This document shows positions 38,160 through 45,933 of a stretch of DNA of 64,000 bases, piece by piece (position 1 is the stretch's first letter; each line of letters starts with the position of its first letter). The notes under the pieces were generated by a model that worked only from the letters and a program-made list of their open reading frames with translations, was not told where the DNA came from and searched no databases. The stretch comes from Aneurinibacillus sp. (GTDB lineage Bacteria > Bacillota > UBA5301 > DYFA01), in contig DYFA01000016.1 in assembly GCA_020725425.1 (NCBI GenBank), forward strand, positions 113,319 through 177,318, in the 5' to 3' direction. Made by a program: the position numbers and the translations under genes.

Positions 38160-40196
38160 ATGGCCCGACGGTCCAGAGTCTTGGTCCTGTTGCTTGCCGG
38201 CCTGCTGACGCTGGGAGGGAACGATGGTCCCGCCGCCGCAGCCGCGGTGCCGGCCTCTCCCAGCGGGGGCTTCGACCCCACCCAGGTGTTGACGCTAGGG
38301 AATGAGTACGTGGTCCTCGGAGTGACCCGGAGTGGTCCGGAGGCGGGCCGGTTCGCCCTGGAGACCACCGGCGGGGCGCCGGACCACCCGGGGGACGACG
38401 GCAAGCCCCTCATCTACGGCCGTCCGCGCCCCTGGACGTCCTACACCACGGTGCGGGTGGACGGGCGGAACTTCGTCTTCGGCGGACCGAGCAACACGCG
38501 GGCCGGTCGCGGCGGCGAATACGGCCAGGTCCTCGAGGAGCCGGTGCTGCGCCGGGGGGCGGTCGAGACGGCCTGCCTCCTCGGTGAGATCGAGGTGCGC
38601 CAAATCCTCGAACTGGCGGAGAGCAGCACCAGCGGGCTGGTCGACACCGTCCGCATCGTGTACGAGGTGACCAACCGGGATGTGCGCTCCCACCGCGTCG
38701 GCCTCCGCATCATGCTCGACACCATGCTCGGCGAGAACGACGGGGCACCTATCCGGATGGGCGAGCGCACCCTGACCGGAGACAACCTGGTCGCCGGGAA
38801 CGAGCTGCCCTCCTTCTGGCAAGCCTTCGATTCGCTCTCCCAGCCCTCGGTGATGGCTCAGGGCACGGTGGCCGATCCGACCACGGTCCGCCCGGACCGG
38901 AGCATCGTGACCAACTGGGGTAACCTGGCCGATCACCTGTGGGAGGTGCCGCTCACGCCCGGCCGGGAGTTCGTCCGGGAGGGCGAGAAGGAACTCGACT
39001 CGGCCGTCGCGCTCTACTGGGACGAAGAGCCCCTGGGGCCCGGCGAGACGCGCCTTTATGCTACAGCCTACGGCCTGGGCGGGGTTACGATCATCCCGGG
39101 TGAGCTCACCCTGGGGATCACCGCTCCCGCCACCGCAGGGGAACAGGCGGACGGGACCGGCGCCTTCGCCATCGTGGCTTACGTGGAGAATGTCGGCAAG
39201 TGGCCCGCCAACGGCGTCAGCGTCACCCTCCGCCTACCTGAGGGGCTGGAGCTGGCCGCGGGGGAGCAGGCGGTGCGGACGGTGGGCAACCTGGCGGCCG
39301 GGGCTGAGGCCACCCTGCTCTGGAAAGTCAACTTCCGAAACCTTGCCGGAACGGTGAAGCGCTTCCGGGTGGAGGTGTCGGCGGCGGGGCTTGCGCCGGT
39401 GGTGGGGGAGCGCAGCGTGACCATCCAGGGCCCGCCCCGCCTCAACGTCAAAGGACGTCCCCTCCCGCCGGTCCGCCCGTCCGGTGACGGCTTCTTTCCG
39501 GAACGGGTGACGGTGGAGGCCGCAGTCGCCAACGGCGGCCCGGCCCGCGCGCGGCTGGTCAAGGCCAGTCTTCTTCTCCCGGACGGCTGGCAGCTGGCCA
39601 GGCTGGAAAAGAAAGAGAAGTTCCTCGGCACCTTGGAGCCGGGGGAGGAGCGGACGGTGACCTGGGTTATCCGGCCCGACCCCCGCGGGACCCGGAACGG
39701 GCGGATCGAAGTGCGGGCCACGGCCGCCAACGCCCGGCCGGCCGGCCTCGAGTTCCACGGCGAGGTCCCGGCCTTGAGCCCCCGGATCTATCCAGTATGC
39801 ACGGCCACCGCCCTGCAGCCGGGCCGGTTTTTCCGGGTCAACCTGCAGATCGCCAATGTTGAGGCCGTGGAGGCAGTGGAGTTCGACGTCGAGTTCGACG
39901 CCGCAAACCTTGCAGTGGTGGGTGTTTCCCGCGGGGAGCTGTTCGTGGCGCCCGACGGGACGCTCAAGCCTTTCGCGGTGGAGGGCATCGACAACGCCGC
40001 CGGCCGAGTGGGACGGGTGAAAGGCCGGCTCGGCACCGCCGGCCCGACCGGTGGAACGCTTCTGACGTTACACCTTCTGGCGAAGGAGCCGGGAGAGGCG
40101 CGGGTCGGGGTGAGCGGCGCCACGATTTACAGCGCCAACCAGGCGCAGCAGGTAGAACTCGGCTCCTTGCGGATCACCATCGGGAGTAAACCGTAG
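38160..40196 (+). CDS. Secreted multidomain protein with C-terminal cohesin domain
   Basis: A 678-residue exported protein with a signal peptide (about 1-30, VLVLLLAGLLTLGG...AAAAA). Residues about 40-310 form a beta-rich domain that I cannot assign (LGNEYVVLGVTRSGPEAGRF ... LRIMLDTMLGENDGAPIR). Two CARDB-like beta-sandwich segments follow (about 320-430 with VENVGKWPANGVSVTLRLPEG, and 430-540 with VANGGPARARLVKASLLLPDG). The C terminus (about 545-678) is a cohesin domain: GRFFRVNLQIANVEAVEAVEFDVEFDAANLAVV. Cohesins bind dockerins, or simply act as surface adhesion domains. ATG follows GGAGGTAGGAGG seven bases upstream and the tonB stop by six bases, so it is very likely co-transcribed with exbB-exbD-tonB. 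Confidence 0.82.
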   Translation: MARRSRVLVLLLAGLLTLGGNDGPAAAAAVPASPSGGFDPTQVLTLGNEYVVLGVTRSGPEAGRFALETTGGAPDHPGDDGKPLIYGRPRPWTSYTTVRVDGRNFVFGGPSNTRAGRGGEYGQVLEEPVLRRGAVETACLLGEIEVRQILELAESSTSGLVDTVRIVYEVTNRDVRSHRVGLRIMLDTMLGENDGAPIRMGERTLTGDNLVAGNELPSFWQAFDSLSQPSVMAQGTVADPTTVRPDRSIVTNWGNLADHLWEVPLTPGREFVREGEKELDSAVALYWDEEPLGPGETRLYATAYGLGGVTIIPGELTLGITAPATAGEQADGTGAFAIVAYVENVGKWPANGVSVTLRLPEGLELAAGEQAVRTVGNLAAGAEATLLWKVNFRNLAGTVKRFRVEVSAAGLAPVVGERSVTIQGPPRLNVKGRPLPPVRPSGDGFFPERVTVEAAVANGGPARARLVKASLLLPDGWQLARLEKKEKFLGTLEPGEERTVTWVIRPDPRGTRNGRIEVRATAANARPAGLEFHGEVPALSPRIYPVCTATALQPGRFFRVNLQIANVEAVEAVEFDVEFDAANLAVVGVSRGELFVAPDGTLKPFAVEGIDNAAGRVGRVKGRLGTAGPTGGTLLTLHLLAKEPGEARVGVSGATIYSANQAQQVELGSLRITIGSKP

Positions 40197-40222
40197 GCGG
40201 TTGACTCAAGGAGCAAGAAAGA

Positions 40223-40969
40223 GTGAGGTCGACGCGGATGGAAAGGAAGATCTGTACGATTCTGGGCGTGATCCTGGGCTGCCTGGTCCTGGCAGCCACC
40301 GCGGCGCTGGCGGAGGCCCCCAAAGACGTCCCGCCGAATCACCCGGCCTACCGGGCCATCCAGACGTTGATCGAGCAGGGCTACCTGGGCGTCTTCCAGG
40401 ACGGGGCCTTCCGGGGGGACCGGCCGGTGGATCGCTATACTCTGGCGACCGTGGTGGCCCGTCTGATGTCGGACGTCCAGAGCGGGAAACTGGTCCTTCC
40501 CAGCGAAGAGATGAAGACCCTGCGCCAACTGGCCACGGAGTTCCGGGCGGAGCTGGTCGAGGTGGCCGGGCAGGTGACCGCGGTGGCGCAGGCCCAGGAG
40601 AAGACGGCGGGGGAAGTGGCGGTGGTGCGCGAGGATACCACGCGTCTTCTGGGCGAACTGTATCAGCAGCAGCAGGCGGTCGCCGCGCTGCAGCGCGACG
40701 TCCAGGCCCTGCAGGCCGAGACGGCGCGCCAAGCCGACCGCGAGGCGCTGGCCGCCCTCACCAAGACGGTCAATGAAGTGCTCGTCCCCCAGGCCCAGGC
40801 GCTCAGCGCCCGGCAGAGCACTCTGGAAGCCTCGATGAAGGACCTCCAGGCCGAATTCGAGAGCTATCGCCGGGCCTCCGAGCGGGAAATGGCTGCGCTG
40901 AAGGTGCAAAACCGCAACCAGCTCATCGGGGGCCTGATGCTGGCCGCCCTGCTCTTTCTGAGCCGCTGA
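40223..40969 (+). CDS. SLH-domain, coiled-coil, C-terminally membrane-anchored envelope protein
   Basis: A 248-residue exported protein. After a signal peptide (about 1-30, ILGVILGCLVLAATAALA) comes one SLH domain (about 33-85: DVPPNHPAYRAIQTLIEQGYLG, DGAFRGDRPVDRYTLATVVARLM). A long alpha-helical coiled coil (about 88-225) follows, and a final hydrophobic helix (NQLIGGLMLAALLFLSR) ends the protein. SLH domains bind cell-wall polymers. This SLH, coiled-coil, membrane-anchor plan resembles the Omp-alpha/OmpM-like wall-to-outer-membrane tethers of Thermotoga and diderm Firmicutes, but also small SLH proteins of monoderm clostridia. Start GTG 40223 is set by AAGGAG; ATG 40238 is an alternative. 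It lies 26 bases after the cohesin gene. Confidence 0.8.
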   Translation: MRSTRMERKICTILGVILGCLVLAATAALAEAPKDVPPNHPAYRAIQTLIEQGYLGVFQDGAFRGDRPVDRYTLATVVARLMSDVQSGKLVLPSEEMKTLRQLATEFRAELVEVAGQVTAVAQAQEKTAGEVAVVREDTTRLLGELYQQQQAVAALQRDVQALQAETARQADREALAALTKTVNEVLVPQAQALSARQSTLEASMKDLQAEFESYRRASEREMAALKVQNRNQLIGGLMLAALLFLSR

Positions 40970-40972
40970 GCC

Positions 40973-41257
40973 TCACTCGTCCGGCTCTTCCGCGAGGAGA
41001 CCTCCCAGCTCCCCGCGGAAGGATCCCCGGACCTGTTCGGCGGCGAGCTCCGAGAGGAACTCTTCCGCGGCCAGAGTGAGCCGCTTTGCCAGTTCGGCTC
41101 CGATGAGACCGAGCTCCCCCGGCGAGGTGTTCAGGTGCGCCAGGCGGTTGTAGGCCGACCCGGCGGAAGGGGAGGGGGTTTCGCTACGGGCCGCGGGCTC
41201 TCCCGTGTACCTGGTTCCCTGAACGAGGCGACGGCGAGAACGACGTGGTATCGGCAT
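40973..41257 (-). CDS. Small basic/acidic hypothetical protein, minus strand
   Basis: A 94-residue frame on the minus strand, ending 3 bases from the SLH-gene stop. It is supported by a good minus-strand ribosome binding site, AGGAG seven bases before the ATG. The N terminus is very basic (PIPRRSRRRLVQGTRY), the middle is polar, and the C terminus is acidic and helical (LGLIGAELAKRLTLAAEEFLSELAAEQ). The GELGLIGAELAKRLTLAAEEFL segment faintly recalls the GxVGGxMVxRLxxxAExxL end of alpha/beta small acid-soluble spore proteins, but the match is too weak to name it. It is divergent from the GGDEF/HD-GYP gene. Confidence 0.55.
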   Translation of the reverse strand: MPIPRRSRRRLVQGTRYTGEPAARSETPSPSAGSAYNRLAHLNTSPGELGLIGAELAKRLTLAAEEFLSELAAEQVRGSFRGELGGLLAEEPDE

Positions 41258-41407
41258 GTTCTGTCTCCTGCCTTTCCCAGGAGTATTATTTCCCGCCGCC
41301 GGGGCTCGGCTTCTGGAGGGAGGGGTGGCCGGACGCTGCGCCGGGAAGGAAATTGGGGGGCGTTGTAGAAGAATCCGGTAATACAGTTCGAGGGAAGGAA
41401 CACGCTG

Positions 41408-43174
41408 ATGGCGGGGGATAAACGGAGGGGAGGGGCCCTTCGGCCCGGAGCGGCTGCGGCCATCTGGCGACGCTGGGTTTTCACCCTTCTGGCGTCGCTT
41501 CTTCTTTATCTCCTGAATCCCCGGGCTTGGTCCCTGGGGTGGATCCCCGGCCTGCACGCCGCGTATCTCGGCTTGGCGTTCGTGGAGACCGGCGCTCTGC
41601 TGTTCTTCCCCGGGTTGGCGGACCGGCCCGGCTTTTTCGTGGCGACCAACTCCCTCAGCCTGGCACAGGTGGGAGTGGCGGTCGCCTTGACCGGAGGCCC
41701 CAAAAGCCCGCTTGTTCTGCTTTACCCGCTGATCATGGTGAGCGGGATCCTGGCCGGCCCTCACCCCAGAGAGATGTTTCTCGTCGGGGCCGTCGGTTTC
41801 GCCACGTTCGCCGTCGCCTCCTGGGCTTCGCTCCGGCCGGAAGCTTTAGTGGACCACCCGGCCTTTCTCGCCGAGGCCGTCCTGATGTTCCTCTTCTCGA
41901 TCAGCCTGGCGATCGTGGCCAACGTGATCGCCGAGAAGAACGTCCGGTTGGAGTGCTCCAACCGGGCGTTGGAGAAGTTCGCCGCGGGGCTCAAGGCCAC
42001 CAACGAGAAACTCGAGCGGCTCTCCTTCACCGACGGCGTGACGGGGGTGTACAACTATCGCTACTTCCAGCTTCGCCTCCGGGAGGAACTCTCCCGCGCC
42101 CGCCGATACCGTCTGCCGCTGGCCCTGATGATGGTCGACGTGGACAGCTTCAAGCGCTACAACGACTCCCACGGCCATCCCATCGGCGACCGGGTGCTGC
42201 AGGCGGTGGCCGCCGCCCTGAAGGAGAACGTGCGGGAGCTGGACACGGTCTGCCGGTACGGCGGAGATGAGTTCGCGGTGATCCTGAACGACGCCGGGGC
42301 GGAGACCGCCACGGCGATCGCCGAGCGGGTGCGCGGCGCAGTCGAACGGTGCGCAGGCCTGGTAGGCGCCCCGCCGGGTATCACCGTATCCCTCGGCATC
42401 GCCATCTACCCGGACAACGCGGAGAGCGCCGAAGAGTTGGTGAAGCGGGCGGACGAGGCTCTGTACCGAATCAAGCTTTCCCGCCGCAACGCCGTTCAGG
42501 TCTACTCCTCGGTGATCGAGGATCTCCGGTCCGAGCTCGGGGAGGTGGAGTCGCCGACTCTCCTCAACACCCTGCAGACGCTCATCACGGTGATCAACGC
42601 CCGGGACCGGTACACCTACGGGCACTCCGAGCGGGTCATGCGCTACGCCCTCCTCATCGGGCAGCAGCTCGGCCTGAAGCCGGAGGACCTCCGGCTCCTG
42701 CGCTACGCGGCGTTCCTCCACGACATCGGGAAGATCGAGATCGGGCGGGATATCCTAAACAAGCGGGGTCCCCTGACCGAGGAGGAGCGCAATATTATCA
42801 AGCACCACACGCTGTACGGGGTGCAGATCATCGAGCCGATCCACAGCCTCGAGAAGATCCTGAGAATCGTGCTTCATCACCACGAGCGTTTCGACGGCCG
42901 AGGCTACCCGGCGGGATTGGCCGGAGAGGACATTCCGCTCTTGGCTCGCGTGCTGGCGGTGGCGGACGCCTTCGACGCCATGAGGTCGCACCGCCCGTAC
43001 CGGGAGGCAATGTCGCTGGAGCAGGCCCTGGAAGAGATCCGGCGGGGGCGGGGATCACAGTTCGACCCCGTGGTGGCCGAGGCGTTCCTGGCAGCGGCCT
43101 CGGAGCACCAGGAGTTGTGCGAACCTGACTGGAGGGAGAACCGTTTTGCGGTACTAGGTGCCTGCCGGCCCTGA
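41408..43174 (+). CDS. Membrane-bound GGDEF and HD-GYP dual-domain c-di-GMP protein
   Basis: A 588-residue protein. Hydrophobic segments occupy about residues 20-185, suggesting a multi-pass membrane sensor. A short coiled coil leads to a GGDEF domain (about 205-365) with intact YGGDEF and I-site RxxD (RELD), then an HD-GYP domain (about 380-570) with HSERVMRYA, LHDIGKIEI, the HHTLYG segment and HHERFDGRGYP. It could both make and degrade c-di-GMP, or one domain could regulate the other. ATG with GAGGGAAGGA upstream. It is the second c-di-GMP gene bordering the exbB-tonB-cohesin-SLH locus and is divergent from a small gene. Confidence 0.92.
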   Translation: MAGDKRRGGALRPGAAAAIWRRWVFTLLASLLLYLLNPRAWSLGWIPGLHAAYLGLAFVETGALLFFPGLADRPGFFVATNSLSLAQVGVAVALTGGPKSPLVLLYPLIMVSGILAGPHPREMFLVGAVGFATFAVASWASLRPEALVDHPAFLAEAVLMFLFSISLAIVANVIAEKNVRLECSNRALEKFAAGLKATNEKLERLSFTDGVTGVYNYRYFQLRLREELSRARRYRLPLALMMVDVDSFKRYNDSHGHPIGDRVLQAVAAALKENVRELDTVCRYGGDEFAVILNDAGAETATAIAERVRGAVERCAGLVGAPPGITVSLGIAIYPDNAESAEELVKRADEALYRIKLSRRNAVQVYSSVIEDLRSELGEVESPTLLNTLQTLITVINARDRYTYGHSERVMRYALLIGQQLGLKPEDLRLLRYAAFLHDIGKIEIGRDILNKRGPLTEEERNIIKHHTLYGVQIIEPIHSLEKILRIVLHHHERFDGRGYPAGLAGEDIPLLARVLAVADAFDAMRSHRPYREAMSLEQALEEIRRGRGSQFDPVVAEAFLAAASEHQELCEPDWRENRFAVLGACRP

Positions 43175-43474
43175 TTCACGGATAGGCGGGGTGCCGGGCC
43201 CCCGCTCCGGAGCGTGGCGCGGCGAGTGGACCACCGTTATGCTGCTGAGAATCACCTCAAACGAGCCCTGACCCCCGTCGGCCGCGGTCAGGCGTCCCCG
43301 GAACTCTGCTCGGGGGACCACTACGGTCAATTCCGCCGGCACGGGGAGGACGTTCAGTCGTTCGACAGCAAGCTCGAGACCGGGTAGGTGCACGGCCACC
43401 CGGTCTTCGGCGCGTCGGGCCAGCCGGGACAGGAGTTGCCACGGACGGGGCCAGCGCACGGTCGGCAGGCGCAT
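43154..43474 (-). CDS. Small hypothetical protein, minus strand
   Basis: A 106-residue frame on the minus strand, between the GGDEF/HD-GYP gene (overlap 21 bases) and trpS. A strong ribosome binding site, GGGAGGGG, lies seven bases before its ATG. It begins with a basic helical part (RLPTVRWPRPWQLLSRLARRAEDRVAV), then a beta-rich part (LELAVERLNVLPVPAELTVVVPRAEFRG, FEVILSSITVVHS) and a disordered proline-rich tail. I do not recognise the family. A SigK-like promoter candidate lies just upstream, so it may be a mother-cell sporulation gene. Confidence 0.5.
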   Translation of the reverse strand: MRLPTVRWPRPWQLLSRLARRAEDRVAVHLPGLELAVERLNVLPVPAELTVVVPRAEFRGRLTAADGGQGSFEVILSSITVVHSPRHAPERGPGTPPIRESGPAGT

Positions 43475-43490
43475 CCGACCACCCCTCCCA

Positions 43491-43518
43491 TAAGGTATGT
43501 TCCGGCCGGCGGCCGGGT
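43491..43518 (-). promoter_or_regulatory. Possible SigK-type promoter of the minus-strand small gene
   Basis: On the minus strand an AC dinucleotide (43517-43518) lies 17 bases upstream of CATACCTTA (43491-43499), fitting the SigK pattern AC-N16/17-CATANNNTA. The consensus is short, so chance is possible. Confidence 0.3.
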
Positions 43519-43611
43519 TTGCGTAGGATGAGGGGAGGGCGAGAAAACTGTGGGGAGAAGGAAACCGGCGTTGCAACAAGGAACCTTTCTCTGCAGCAAG
43601 GAGGGCATGAG

Positions 43612-44595
43612 ATGAGTCGAATCTTCTCCGGCATCCAGCCGTCAGGCGAAGTCCACCTGGGAAACTACCTGGGCGCGGTGCGCAACTGGGTGAAACTGCA
43701 GGACGAGTACGAATGCCTGTATTGCATCGTGGATCTGCACGCCCTCACCGTCCCGCAGGAGCCCCAGGAGCTGCCGCGGCGGGTCGCCGAGGCCATCGCC
43801 ACCAACCTGGCCTGCGGTCTCGACCCGGAACGGTCGATCATCTTCGTGCAGTCGGCCGTTCCGGAACACACCGAGCTCTGCTGGCTCCTCACCTGCCTGA
43901 CGCCGATCGGGGCGCTGGAGCGCATGACGCAGTTCAAGGACAAGGCCGGCGGGAAGAGGCACTCAGTCGGGGCCGGGCTCCTGACCTACCCCGTCCTGAT
44001 GGCGGCCGACATTCTGCTTTACAAGGCGGACACGGTCCCGGTCGGGGAAGACCAGGTGCAGCATCTGGAGCTGGCCCGGGAAATCGCCCGCAAGTTCAAC
44101 AGCACCTACGGCCCGACCTTCCCCGAGCCACAGCCGCTGCTCACCGCGGGGGCCAGGATCATGGCCCTGAACGCACCGGAAAAGAAGATGTCCAAGTCCC
44201 TTCCGGGGAGCTACATCAGCCTGGCGGAGGAACCGGAGACGATCCGGCAGAAGGTGATGCGGGCCGTAACGGACGTCGGGCCGCAGGGGAACGAGATGAG
44301 CCCCGGAGTGAAGAACCTCTTCACTATCCTGGAGAACGTCGCTCCGCCCGACGTGGTGAAGCAGTTCCGCGACGCCTACGCTAGTGGTACTCTCCGCTAC
44401 TCGGACCTCAAGCAGACCCTGGCGGAAGAGTTGATCAGGACGCTGACGCCCATCCGCGAGCGGCGGGCGGAGCTTCTGACCCGCCCGCAGGAGCTGCAGG
44501 AGATCGTCGCCGCCGGGGCAGCCAGGGCCCGGCCGATGGCCCAGGCCGTCCTGGCGGAAGTGAAGGAGAAGATGGGCCTCGGGAGGCTTCTGTAG
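43612..44595 (+). CDS. trpS: Tryptophan-tRNA ligase
   Basis: Class I synthetase charging tRNA-Trp; 327 residues. The HIGH-like motif is PSGEVHLGNY at residues about 10-19 and the KMSKS motif is exact at about 193-197. GEDQVQHLELAREIARKFN is the usual central block. ATG 43612 follows AAGGAGG at 43598-43604; the in-frame upstream extension to 43519 has no family support. The cognate tRNA-Trp gene is 20 kb downstream in this window. The 137-base gap upstream shows no T-box element I could recognise. Confidence 0.97.
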   Translation: MSRIFSGIQPSGEVHLGNYLGAVRNWVKLQDEYECLYCIVDLHALTVPQEPQELPRRVAEAIATNLACGLDPERSIIFVQSAVPEHTELCWLLTCLTPIGALERMTQFKDKAGGKRHSVGAGLLTYPVLMAADILLYKADTVPVGEDQVQHLELAREIARKFNSTYGPTFPEPQPLLTAGARIMALNAPEKKMSKSLPGSYISLAEEPETIRQKVMRAVTDVGPQGNEMSPGVKNLFTILENVAPPDVVKQFRDAYASGTLRYSDLKQTLAEELIRTLTPIRERRAELLTRPQELQEIVAAGAARARPMAQAVLAEVKEKMGLGRLL

Positions 44596-44598
44596 CCG

Positions 44599-45933
44599 GT
44601 GAAGTACCACCTGACCACGCTGGGGTGCCAGATGAACGTCCACGACTCCGAGAAGATCGCCGGAATCCTGGAGGCCCTCGGCTACCGCCGGGCGGAGTCG
44701 GAGGACGACGCCGACCTGATCCTCTTCAACACCTGCTCGGTGCGGGAGAACCCGGAGCGCAAGGTCTTGGGACGGCTCTCGGCGCTCCGCACCCGCAAAC
44801 GGGCCAATCCCGGCCTGATCGTCGGCGTCTGCGGCTGCATGGTCCAGGTGCCAGCCCATCGCTCCCGGCTGGAAGAGGATTACCCCCAGGTCGACCTGGT
44901 CTTCGGCACCCACAATCTCCACGAGCTTCCGGCCTACCTCGAGCGGGTACGGCAGGGAGAGAGGGTCATCGAGGTCTGGGACGAAGGCCGGGAGCCGGTG
45001 GAAGGGGTTCCGGTCCGCCGGACCGACCCTTTCCACGCCTGGGTCGACATCACCTACGGGTGCGACAACGCCTGCGCCTACTGCATCGTCCCGACGACCC
45101 GCGGCCGGTGCCGCAGCCGGCAGCCGGAGCGGATCGTGGCCGAGGTCGAGCGAGTGGTCGGGGAAGGAGTGCGCGAGGTGACCCTGCTCGGCCAAAACGT
45201 CAACGCCTACGGCAAGGATCTCGAAGGCGCCCCCGACTTCGCCGGGCTACTCTGGCGGATCAACGAGGTGGAGGGGTTGTGGCGCATCCGCTTCACCACC
45301 TCCCACCCGAAGGACGTGTCGGACCGCCTGATCGACGCCCTGGCCGAGGCGGAGAAGGTCTGTGAGCACCTCCACCTGCCTTTGCAGTCCGGGAGCACCG
45401 CCGTCCTCCGGCGCATGAATCGCGGCTACTCCGCCGAGGACTACCTGCGCCTGGTGGACCGCCTACGGGACCGGGTGCCGGAGATCGCCCTCACCACCGA
45501 CCTCATCGTGGGCTTCCCGGGCGAGACGGAAGAGGAGTTCCGGGAGACGCTGGAGGTGGTCGGGTCCGTGAAGTTCGATGCCGCTTTCACCTTCGTCTAC
45601 TCGCCCCGGCCCGGGACGCCCGCGGCTGCCCTCCCAGGTCAGGTGGGCGCGGAGGCCAAGCGGGACCGTATTGCCCGGCTCATCGCCCTTCAGGAGCAGT
45701 GCTCCGCCGAACGGAACCGGCAGTTGGCGGGTAGGCGGGTGGAGGTGCTGGTGGAAGGGGCGAGCAAGACGGACCCCGCGAGGCTGGCGGGACGCACCCG
45801 GACCAACAAGCTGGTCCACTTTCCCGGCCCGCCGGAACTCGCCGGCACGCTGGTCCAGGTGCAGGTTGACGAGACCCATCCCTGGACCCTGTACGGCAGA
45901 CTGATCGGCCAGGAGCGCTCCGACGGTGACTGA
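44599..45933 (+). CDS. miaB: tRNA-2-methylthio-N6-dimethylallyladenosine synthase MiaB
   Basis: Radical SAM methylthiotransferase that adds the 2-methylthio group to i6A37 of tRNA. The 444 residues comprise the UPF0004 domain with Cys ligands in LGCQMN, NTCSVRENPE and VCGCM, the radical SAM motif CDNACAYC (CxxxCxxC) near residue 155, and a C-terminal TRAM domain. GTG start 3 bases after trpS, with GGGAGG upstream. It overlaps mutS by 8 bases. Its substrate-making partner miaA lies 5.3 kb downstream in the same run of genes. Confidence 0.96.
   Translation: MKYHLTTLGCQMNVHDSEKIAGILEALGYRRAESEDDADLILFNTCSVRENPERKVLGRLSALRTRKRANPGLIVGVCGCMVQVPAHRSRLEEDYPQVDLVFGTHNLHELPAYLERVRQGERVIEVWDEGREPVEGVPVRRTDPFHAWVDITYGCDNACAYCIVPTTRGRCRSRQPERIVAEVERVVGEGVREVTLLGQNVNAYGKDLEGAPDFAGLLWRINEVEGLWRIRFTTSHPKDVSDRLIDALAEAEKVCEHLHLPLQSGSTAVLRRMNRGYSAEDYLRLVDRLRDRVPEIALTTDLIVGFPGETEEEFRETLEVVGSVKFDAAFTFVYSPRPGTPAAALPGQVGAEAKRDRIARLIALQEQCSAERNRQLAGRRVEVLVEGASKTDPARLAGRTRTNKLVHFPGPPELAGTLVQVQVDETHPWTLYGRLIGQERSDGD

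Noticed and set aside
43475..43611. T-box riboswitch in front of trpS
   Set aside because: The interval is short and lacks the conserved AGGGTGGNACCGCG antiterminator sequence.
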